DNA of 10,767 bases from an uncultured Myxococcales bacterium (lineage in GTDB: Bacteria > Myxococcota_A > UBA9042), in NCBI GenBank assembly GCA_937915965.1, contig CALGHC010000124.1, positions 1-10,767 of the forward strand, given 5' to 3'. The notes beneath the pieces were generated by a model. That model worked only from the letters and a program-made list of their open reading frames with translations. It was not told where the DNA came from and ran no database searches. Shown here in pieces: positions 1 through 5,886 of the stretch. Position numbers and translations under genes: made by a program. The number at the start of each line of letters is the position of its first letter. Position 1 is the stretch's first letter.

Positions 1-1078
1 AGGTAAACGCGCCAGTGCCGCCCGAGGTGATGTAGATCGTGCCCTCGGCGGGGCTGCTCACGGGCTTGCCCGCCTTCATCGGCGCGAAGCGCTCGTAGAA
101 GTGGTTGTGACCGGCGAAGACGATGTCGACGTGGTGCTTGTCGAAGATCGGCACGAAGATCGGGTTCTGGCCGACCTCGTTGGGCGGGTGGTTGAGGTCG
201 AGGACCTTCAGGTCGATGTAGCTCGTGTAGGACGGGTGGTGGTAGAAGACGAACTTCCACGTCTTGTCGGCATGTTTCGTGAGCTCGGCGTCCAGCCACT
301 TGGCCTGCTTGGCGAAGCCGTCGTCCTTATTCGTCTGGGTCGAGAGGGCCGCGACAAAGACGTTGCCATAGGTGAACGAGTAGAAATCCTCGGTGTTGTC
401 GGCGTCGTTGCGAGGCAAGGCGAAGAGCTGGTTGTAGGCTGCTCCGTCGCCGGTGACCGCGTCATCGTCGTGGTTGCCGATGGCCGGCATGAGCGGGTAG
501 GTGGGTGTGCGCAGCTCGGCCATCTTCATGTGATTGACCCACTGCACATAGTCGTCGCCGTCGTGGACCAGATCGCCGGACTCGAGCATGAATCGAGGTT
601 CGGATTCGGTCATCTGCTGGAGAATGCTCTCCCATTTCGGGTTCGGGCCGGCGCTGTCGTCGCTGCGGTGGTCGCCACCAGCGACAAAGACGAAGGGCGT
701 GCAGCCATCGACGATGCCGCTGCGGAAGTGCTGGATCGTGCTCCAGGTCGATCCGTCGCCGACGCGGTAGTAGACCTGCACGTCCTGGGGCAGATCGGTG
801 AGCGTGACCTCGTGGACCCAGCCGAGCGGACCCTTGGCCTGGAAGGACTGACCGGTCGCCTTGAGGTCGATCTTGCCTTCGCTGAGGCCATAGAGGACCT
901 CGGTCGGCTCGTCGGCCTCGGTGTTCCAAGCGACGACCATGCTGTGAGCCGCGTCGTTGGCCGGGATGCTCACCCGCAGCCACTTGGGCGCGGCCGTGGC
1001 GAGGCTCGGCAGGGCGCAAAACAGCACCAAGGCGGTGGGAAGGACTGCGCGCGGCAGGTGCCTACGACATGAGCGCAT
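1..1078 (-). CDS. Secreted purple acid phosphatase family metallophosphoesterase (3' end beyond window)
   Basis: The reverse strand reads open from ATG 1078 to the left edge (359 codons, no stop), so the C-terminus is missing. Residues 1-30 form a Sec signal peptide (basic start, hydrophobic core, cleavage near ATAA|PKW). Residues about 32-120 resemble the fibronectin-III-like N-domain of purple acid phosphatases. The metal-site motifs follow in family order: GGDHR (D136), SGDLVHDGDDY (D169), IGNHDDD (N202, H203), FYHHPS (H280/H281) and GHNHFYER (H324, H326). Known members use a binuclear metal centre to hydrolyse phosphomonoesters outside the cytoplasm; that activity here is inferred. The start is supported by GGAG at 1085-1088, six bases upstream. 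It is transcribed away from the gene remnants to its right, and a 10-bp-stem hairpin lies in its leader. Substrate cannot be told from sequence. Confidence 0.93.
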   Translation of the reverse strand, partial: MRSCRRHLPRAVLPTALVLFCALPSLATAAPKWLRVSIPANDAAHSMVVAWNTEADEPTEVLYGLSEGKIDLKATGQSFQAKGPLGWVHEVTLTDLPQDVQVYYRVGDGSTWSTIQHFRSGIVDGCTPFVFVAGGDHRSDDSAGPNPKWESILQQMTESEPRFMLESGDLVHDGDDYVQWVNHMKMAELRTPTYPLMPAIGNHDDDAVTGDGAAYNQLFALPRNDADNTEDFYSFTYGNVFVAALSTQTNKDDGFAKQAKWLDAELTKHADKTWKFVFYHHPSYTSYIDLKVLDLNHPPNEVGQNPIFVPIFDKHHVDIVFAGHNHFYERFAPMKAGKPVSSPAEGTIYITSGGTGAFT

Positions 1079-1084
1079 TGGGGT

Positions 1085-1088
1085 CTCC
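1085..1088 (-). promoter_or_regulatory. Ribosome binding site of the acid phosphatase gene
   Basis: GGAG on the reverse strand, six bases before ATG 1078. It supports this start, which also begins a good signal peptide. A nearby ATG at 1070 is in another frame and stops after two codons. Confidence 0.65.
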
Positions 1089-1090
1089 AG

Positions 1091-1120
1091 TTGCAGCGAC
1101 TTGCGGCGACCTGCAGCGAC
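1091..1120. repeat. Three tandem 10-bp repeats (YTGCRGCGAC)
   Basis: TTGCAGCGAC, TTGCGGCGAC and CTGCAGCGAC follow each other without gaps, just upstream of the phosphatase ribosome binding site. Adjacent copies differ by one or two bases. It could be an operator in the 5' leader or a slippage product. Confidence 0.7.
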
Positions 1121-1141
1121 AAAGGGGCGAACCGACGAGGA

Positions 1142-1172
1142 CCGCCGCGTCTCGGGCGCAGCGACGCGGCGG
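1142..1172. promoter_or_regulatory. Strong hairpin in the phosphatase 5' leader
   Basis: CCGCCGCGTC (1142-1151) is a perfect inverted repeat of GACGCGGCGG (1163-1172), with an 11-base loop. It lies 64-94 bases upstream of the phosphatase start. There is no T-run on either side, so a classic intrinsic terminator for the DUF2135 remnant is not supported. An mRNA leader structure is the alternative. Confidence 0.45.
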
Positions 1173-1401
1173 AGGATAGCGACTTCGAGCCGGTGCGGCG
1201 AGGGTTGGATTTGGCGCTGTCGCCCCGGGGACCTGGCAGAGACTAGTTCGACGGACCGGAAGTAGCTCCCTCGTTCGACAGGCCAGGTTGTTCGTGGCAA
1301 GGCGCGAGGAGAAAGGCGTAGCAGGGCTAGGTCGACGACGAGCAACACAGCCACGGGCAAGATGGGCCGAGAAACTGGGGACGTACTTTCGGATAGTCGA
1401 A

Positions 1402-2058
1402 CTAGCCCGGCGGCGAGGCCGCCTCGACCTGGCCCAACTCGACCCACGCCTTGTCGAGCTGCAGCACGAACGGCCGGCCCTCGACCGACAAACCACCGTG
1501 TCCGTCCGCGCGGATCACCTGCACCTGACCGATGCCGTAGCCCATCGGACCCATGCGGTAGTAGTACGCCATCAGCCGATACGGATAGGCGCGCGGGTGT
1601 GTGACGGTCAGCGCCTCGGGCCCGTAGCCGCCGAAGGCCGTCTTGTAGAGCTCGCCGCCGGAAGCCAGCTTTGGGCTCTTGAACCAGGCGTGTCGTTTGT
1701 CGCGATCGAAGACGTGCAGGTCGACGTCGTTGGCGTCGGTCTCCCAGGTCAGGACAAAGCGCAGGCGGGCGGTCCCGGTCGCCTTGACGCCGATCGCGGC
1801 GAGCCTCTCCTCGATCGCGCCCCGCTCGACGGGGTCGTCCACCATGGCCGCAAGCGCCGCCGCACCGATGTCGGCGGCGTCGTCGCGCAGCACGCGCTCG
1901 ATCGCGCGGGCGGTGCCGCGGTGCTGCGTCGCCAGCCCGGCCTCGATGACGGCCAAGGCGTCGCGCCAGCGCCCTGCCCCGGCCAGGCCGAGGGCGAGCA
2001 GGTGGTGGCCGGTTGGCTGGTCCTTGCGCTGCTCGACGGCGACCTGCCAGGTGTCGAC
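1402..2058 (-). pseudogene. C-terminal remnant of a TPR/DUF2135 (YfaP-like) protein
   Basis: The reverse strand codes a recognisable C-terminal protein end, stopping at TAG 1404-1402. The part nearest the break (VDTWQVAVEQRKDQPTGHHL) looks like a TPR helix. The last ~110 residues fit DUF2135: FVLTWETDANDVDLHVFD, then a SGGELY/GYGPEALTV stretch, then YRLMAYYYRMGPMGYGIGQV. Such domains usually end large exported proteins with VIT, von Willebrand A or TPR parts, so several hundred N-terminal residues should be missing. The frame continues right to an ATG at 2517, but that stretch lies antisense to the oxidase and has no protein-like character, so it is not counted. With no start or upstream domains it is called a 5'-truncated pseudogene. 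An assembly join is the alternative to a true rearrangement. Confidence 0.72.
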
Positions 2059-2979
2059 CGCGAGCGCCTGACCTGCAGCGCCACCGAGAACACAGACCTG
2101 TTTTGGGCCTGTCGAGGCGGCGGCGGTGGAAATTTCGGTGTCGTCACGTCGCTGACGTTCGCGGCCGTCCCGGTGGGTCAGGCGACGACCTTCTCGCTGA
2201 GATGGCCCTGGTCCGAGGCGGCGGCGGTGATCGACGCCTGGCAGCGCTGGGCCCCGCAAGCGCCCGACGCCTTGACGGCGACCTGCCACCTGTTCGCGGG
2301 CGGCAAGGACGGCGCCGAACCGACTGTTCGAGTCGGTGGCGGCTTCATCGGCGCTCAGGCGGAGCTGACACCGCTGGTCGCCGAACTGCAGGAGCTTGGC
2401 GTCGGGCCGCCAACCCAGCACTCGGACAGCACCGGCGCGTATGGCGAGATCGCCCGCTCGTGGGTCGACTGCGACGCAGTTCTCGCGCACTGCAAGCGTG
2501 TTGGCACCGACCCGCAAGGCCAGGTCAAACGCGGCACCTACCGTGCCCGTTCGGACTACGCCGCCACGCTGCTACCGGCGGCGGGCATCGCGGCTCTGAT
2601 CAAAGCCCTGGAGGGGCGCGTCGCGAGCCCGTACTCGGGCGGCGTGCTGCTCGATCCGTATGGTGGCTTCCTCGCGAGCGTACCGGTCGAGGCAACTGCG
2701 TTCGTGCATCGCCAGCAGCTGTTCTCGTTGCAGTACCTCGCTTCGCGAGATCCGGCCCTGACCCCCGCTCAGCAGACAGCCGGCGACCCGTGGCTCACCG
2801 ATTTCTACGCAACGATGCGGCCATACGTATCCGGCCAGAACTACCAGAACTATGTCGATGATGACCTGGATGATTGGCAGGACGCCTACTACCGGGCCAA
2901 CACCGCGCGTCTGCTGGCCATCAAGGCGCTGGTCGACCCAACGGGTTTCTTCACGTTCCCGCAGGCCATCGGCGCCTGA
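2059..2979 (+). pseudogene. 5'-truncated FAD-linked oxidase with BBE domain
   Basis: From about 2059 the forward frame matches the second half of berberine-bridge-type FAD oxidases (FAD_binding_4 plus BBE). TENTDLFWACRGGGGGNFGV is the hallmark end of the FAD-binding domain. The substrate domain follows, and the C-terminal BBE motif is clear: YQNYVDDDLDDWQDAYYRAN, then RLLAIKALVDPTGFF and the FPQAIG end. About 300 residues remain. Roughly the first 200, which hold the FAD phosphate-binding loop and the flavin-attaching His/Cys, are absent. The frame stays open leftward to 1288 only because it runs antisense to the DUF2135 gene. No start codon with a ribosome binding site lies near the break. 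The product, if made, should not bind FAD normally. Confidence 0.8.
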
Positions 2980-3215
2980 CGAGCTGAGCCTCCCGTGCGT
3001 CAGCCGGACCCGGCGCCCTGGGCAGTCTGCGCGTGGGCGCACGGCGCCCGGGTCGCCTTGGCTGGCGGGGAGTTCGACGATTTCCGAGGTCCCTGAGGCG
3101 GCCGAGGCCCATTGCCCGCAGGGGTGTCCTCGGCCATGATGCCGGCACCAATCGCTGCGGCGCGCCGCAACCCGGCGGCGCGTCCTTCGCGCATGGCAAC
3201 GCAACGGACGACCAC
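2980..3215. other. Intergenic region ahead of the histidine kinase
   Basis: These 236 bases hold no supported gene. They include a strong stem-loop at 3007-3054 and presumably the kinase promoter, for which I see no clear hexamers. Confidence 0.5.
3007..3054 (+). terminator. Possible terminator or leader stem-loop after the oxidase remnant
   Basis: GACCCGGCGCC (3007-3017) pairs with GGCGCCCGGGTC (3043-3054) with one bulged C. Inside it TGCGC (3028-3032) pairs with GCGCA (3037-3041) around GTGG. It sits 28 bases after the oxidase stop. There is no T-tract, so a rho-independent terminator is only possible. Confidence 0.35.
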
Positions 3216-4442
3216 GTGACCGAGTCGACATTGAATCGCTCCGCGCCCGCGGCGAGTCCGTGGATGCGCGCATCGCTTGGGCTGCTGTGCCTGGGCTTGG
3301 GCGGCTGGCTGGTCGCCCTGGATTCCGTCGGCTCGCGGATCGTCGGCGCGATCTTGCTCGTACTCGGCGGCGCCTGGCTCGCTTGGGGGCGCGGCGCGCG
3401 CCGGTGGCAAGACTCCGTGCATCCTTCGGAGTCGGGCCGCCTGGTTACGGCGTGGGCGGATGTCGACCAGGGCCTGCTGATCGTCGACGCAGACGGCCGC
3501 GTCGCCAGCGCGAACCCGGCGGCGTGCAGCTTGCTGGGGCTCGATTCGAAGCTGGCCGGCGCGACGCTGGTCCAGGCCGGCCTGCGTGCGGACTTGGTCG
3601 ACGCGCTGCAGGCTGCCGCAGCCGGCGCCACGCTGCACGTCGAGACCGGCCCGGTCGACAACGAGGACCACACCGTCGGCGCACGCGTCTGGCCGCTGAG
3701 CGATGGCTCCGGTGTCGCCGCCCATCTCCAGGATGTCGGCGGTCGGCAGCGGCTCGAGTCGGTATTGGTCGAGCTCGTCGGCGAGATGTCGCGCGAGCTG
3801 GGCACGCCGGTGCGCGAGATCCGCGCCCGAGCCGAGAGTCTGATCGCCGGCGGGCTGTTCGACCCGCGCAACGGCGAGCGCATCGCCGAAGCGATCAGCT
3901 GGGAGTCAGACCGGTTGCTGCAGGTCGTCTTCGATCTCGTCGCCCTCGCCCGCCTCGAGGCAGGTCAAGCGCGCGTCAAAGGTCAGCGGGTGGAGATCGA
4001 CGCCATCGCGCGACGAGCACGGTCGGCGGTCGCCCCACTCGCCGAGCAGCGCGGTGCCGAGGTCTCCCTCGATCTCGACGACGACCTCTTTGCTCACTGC
4101 GACGCCGCGGCCCTCGAGCAGATCCTGATCAACCTGCTCGACAACGCCATCCGCCACGGCGATGCCCCTGGCCGAGTCGTCCTGGGCGCCCGCAGCGACG
4201 GCCGCCTCGTGCACATCGAGGTCATCGACGACGGGCCAGGTATCCCGCCGTCGCACCGCGGCCTGGTCTTCGAGCGCTTCCACCGGGTCGACAAGCGCCG
4301 CTCCTACGCTGCCGGCGGCACCGGGCTGGGCCTGTCGATCGTGCGCGGCCTCACCCAAGCGATGGACGGCCAGGTCGGCGTCGGCGCTGCCCTGCCGCGA
4401 GGCGCCATCGTCTGGGTCGACCTACCCGCCGCCAGCGCCTGA
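3216..4442 (+). CDS. PhoR-like membrane histidine kinase lacking the phospho-accepting His
   Basis: From GTG 3216 the product is 408 residues. TM segments lie at about 19-35 and 41-57, joined by a very short loop, so there is almost no external sensor. A PAS-like domain (~75-175, with ADVDQGLLIVDADGRVASAN) is followed by the dimerisation domain and a complete HATPase_c domain: N box LINLLDNAIRHGD (N306, N310), DDGPGIPP (338-345), VFERFHRVDKRRS and GGTGLGLSIV (367-376). The dimerisation helix reads GEMSRELGTPVREI, where the family has S-H-E-L-R-T-P: His is Arg193 (CGC 3792-3794) and the next Arg is Gly. The order TM-TM-PAS-HisKA-HATPase is that of PhoR. No response regulator is adjacent; the porin gene follows after 70 bp. 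The start is uncertain: ATG 3033 and ATG 3264 are in frame, but 3216 begins just ahead of TM1 without an unlikely basic leader. Confidence 0.85.
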   Translation: MTESTLNRSAPAASPWMRASLGLLCLGLGGWLVALDSVGSRIVGAILLVLGGAWLAWGRGARRWQDSVHPSESGRLVTAWADVDQGLLIVDADGRVASANPAACSLLGLDSKLAGATLVQAGLRADLVDALQAAAAGATLHVETGPVDNEDHTVGARVWPLSDGSGVAAHLQDVGGRQRLESVLVELVGEMSRELGTPVREIRARAESLIAGGLFDPRNGERIAEAISWESDRLLQVVFDLVALARLEAGQARVKGQRVEIDAIARRARSAVAPLAEQRGAEVSLDLDDDLFAHCDAAALEQILINLLDNAIRHGDAPGRVVLGARSDGRLVHIEVIDDGPGIPPSHRGLVFERFHRVDKRRSYAAGGTGLGLSIVRGLTQAMDGQVGVGAALPRGAIVWVDLPAASA

Positions 4443-4451
4443 ATGTTCCTC

Positions 4452-4496
4452 TTCTTCTCCCCAGCGAGCCCTCTTTCTTCTCCCCAGCGAGCCCTC
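4452..4496. repeat. Tandem 23-bp duplication between kinase and porin genes
   Basis: Two identical 22-base pyrimidine-rich blocks (4452-4473 and 4475-4496), each beginning TTCTTCTCCCC and ending GCGAGCCCTC, lie one base apart (period 23). They sit just after the kinase stop and before the porin start, in the probable leader of a co-transcript. Confidence 0.85.
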
Positions 4497-4512
4497 TGCA
4501 GTGAGCCGTCCA

Positions 4513-5745
4513 ATGCAACTCCATGCCCACAAACGCCAACCACATCAGGCCCTCGCTTCCACCGCGGCGCTCTTGCTGGTCTGCGCGCTGAACGGCCCGG
4601 CCGTCGCGCAAGCGGCCGTGACCCCTGCGGTGGCAGCGCCCACGGCCGGTTACCACAAGGGCTTCTTCATCCAGAGCCCTGACGGAGCATGGCGGATGGC
4701 GATCGGCGGCCACCTGCAGGTGCGCCTTGAGGACGTCGAGCAAAGCGGCGCCGACCCCGAGCGGGCGATGTCGCTGCGGCGCGCGCGCCTGCGCTTTGGT
4801 GGTCACCTGTGGTCCGACTCGCTTGGCTACAAAGTGCAGGCGGCCTTCGACGAGGGCACGGTCGGCCTCAAGGACTACTACCTCGACGCCGGACTGCTGC
4901 CCGGGCTGGTGCTGCGGATCGGTCAGTTCAAGCGCCCCTATTCGCGCCAGCAGCTGACCTCTGGCTCGAAGATGGAGTTCATCGAGCGGGCGGTCACCGA
5001 TGAAGCGTTTGCGAGCGGTCGCGACATCGGTCTGATGCTTCACGACGCGTTTGAAAGTTCGCCCACGTGGGAATGGGCCCTTGGGGTCTTCAACGGCACG
5101 GGCGAGAGACCGCGTACCACCCTGTCGGCGCTGGCGACAGCGGCTCCGGCCGGCGCCGGCGGCAGCGGCAGTGTCGGCGGTCTCGGCGCTCTCGGTGGTC
5201 TCGCCAGCCTCAGCGTGACCAACGTACCGAAGCGGGCGCGGCCCGCGGTGGTCGCGCGCGTTGGTTGGAACCAGGGCGGCATCGCTGGCTACAGCGAGGG
5301 CGATCTCGAGGGGGACGGCGACAGCGGCGCCCTGCGCGTCGCGGTCGGCGCGAGCGTGCACGTTGACCTTGGGCTCGCCGATGACGGCCCGGGGATCGCC
5401 GAGGGTGAGGTCGATTTCTGCGTGAAGACCGGCGGTTTTGCTGTGACCGGTGCCGCATTCGCTGGTCGCGGGCTGGGCGTTCGTGACGGCGAGGCGAAGT
5501 CCTTCGACACGGTCGGCGGACACCTTCAAGCCAGTCGCGTCTTCGGGGGCCGCTACGAGATCGCGCTGCGCGGCGCCGACGTGATGCCGATCGATGACGG
5601 GGATTCGACCGTAGAGGCCGCCGTGGCGTTCTCGCTCTACCTGCGCGGCCACGCCCTCGCCTGGCAGAACGAGGTGGCCACGATCAAGGAAGGCAGCCGG
5701 CCCCTGGAACTGCAGTCTCGCAGCCAGCTGCAGGTGGCGTTCTGA
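4513..5745 (+). CDS. OprO/OprP-type outer-membrane porin
   Basis: 410 residues from ATG 4513. Residues 1-33 form a signal peptide (HKRQPHQALASTAALLLVCA, cleavage near VAQA|AV). The mature start (KGFFIQSPDGAWRMAIGGHL) and the blocks RRARLRFGGHLWSD, FDEGTVGLKDYYLDA, RIGQFKRPYSRQQLTSGSKM and EFIERAV fit the Porin_O_P family. The end QLQVAF has the terminal Phe used by the BAM machinery. Family members form trimeric, often phosphate- or polyphosphate-selective channels. That selectivity is not shown here: the Arg-ladder residues cannot be placed with confidence. A Gly/Ala-rich insert at about residues 198-236 probably forms a surface loop. It follows the PhoR-like kinase by 70 bp on the same strand, so co-transcription is likely. 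GTG 4501, in frame, is an alternative start. Confidence 0.85.
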   Translation: MQLHAHKRQPHQALASTAALLLVCALNGPAVAQAAVTPAVAAPTAGYHKGFFIQSPDGAWRMAIGGHLQVRLEDVEQSGADPERAMSLRRARLRFGGHLWSDSLGYKVQAAFDEGTVGLKDYYLDAGLLPGLVLRIGQFKRPYSRQQLTSGSKMEFIERAVTDEAFASGRDIGLMLHDAFESSPTWEWALGVFNGTGERPRTTLSALATAAPAGAGGSGSVGGLGALGGLASLSVTNVPKRARPAVVARVGWNQGGIAGYSEGDLEGDGDSGALRVAVGASVHVDLGLADDGPGIAEGEVDFCVKTGGFAVTGAAFAGRGLGVRDGEAKSFDTVGGHLQASRVFGGRYEIALRGADVMPIDDGDSTVEAAVAFSLYLRGHALAWQNEVATIKEGSRPLELQSRSQLQVAF

Positions 5746-5797
5746 CTCGGTCGCCGACACAGCGGCGATCGGAGCGCGTCGAAGAGGCCGTCGCGGT

Positions 5798-5822
5798 CGT
5801 CACGATCGTCACGGCCGTCACG
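5798..5822. promoter_or_regulatory. Three CGTCACG direct repeats, 9-bp period
   Basis: CGTCACG occurs at 5798-5804, 5807-5813 and 5816-5822, each start 9 bp after the last, about 65-90 bases upstream of the M49-like gene. The spacing and position upstream of a possible -10 are suitable for an activator or repressor array. It does not match the Pho box, which uses 11-bp spacing of CTGTCAT. Confidence 0.5.
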
Positions 5823-5845
5823 GTCCCTGGGTCGCTCAATCTGCG

Positions 5846-5851
5846 CTATCA
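5846..5851 (+). promoter_or_regulatory. Possible -10 element of the M49-like gene
   Basis: TATCAT lies 36 bases upstream of the start codon, in a locally less GC-rich stretch. The bases about 17 bp further up (GTCCCT) are a poor -35, so an activator bound to the CGTCACG repeats could be needed. Weak call. Confidence 0.25.
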
Positions 5852-5875
5852 TGAGGACAGAGGCATCGCACCATC

Positions 5876-5882
5876 AAGGAGG
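5876..5882 (+). promoter_or_regulatory. Strong ribosome binding site fixing the start at 5887
   Basis: AAGGAGG, four bases before ATG 5887, is close to a full anti-16S match. It rules out the upstream in-frame ATG at 5851. Confidence 0.85.
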
Positions 5883-5886
5883 CCCT

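Larger units (their letters stand above)
1079..1401. other. Gene-free leader between acid phosphatase and DUF2135 remnant
   Basis: I find no convincing gene in these 323 bases; the open frames across it are arginine-rich shadows. It holds a run of three 10-bp repeats (1091-1120), a hairpin with a 10-bp perfect stem (1142-1172) and one arm of a 10-bp inverted repeat pair (1243-1252; the other arm, 1396-1405, overlaps the DUF2135 stop). It is somewhat less GC-rich toward 1260-1400. The phosphatase promoter must lie here, but no clear -35/-10 pair stands out. Confidence 0.6.

Noticed and set aside
101..1072. Forward 323-residue frame rich in Val, Asp and Arg
   Set aside because: It is antisense to the purple acid phosphatase, which has all metal-binding motifs on the reverse strand.
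1288..2979. A single 563-residue forward frame spanning both remnants
   Set aside because: Its first ~255 codons are the exact antisense of the DUF2135-coding strand and lack protein-like character; only the part after ~2059 matches an oxidase.
4452..4496. Start of a CRISPR array
   Set aside because: Only two copies, one base apart, with no spacers and no cas genes.
4351..5760. Reverse 469-residue frame
   Set aside because: Antisense shadow of the porin, which has a signal peptide, family motifs and terminal Phe.
5798..5822. Pho box for PhoB-type regulators
   Set aside because: The repeat sequence and 9-bp period do not fit the 11-bp-spaced CTGTCAT pattern.
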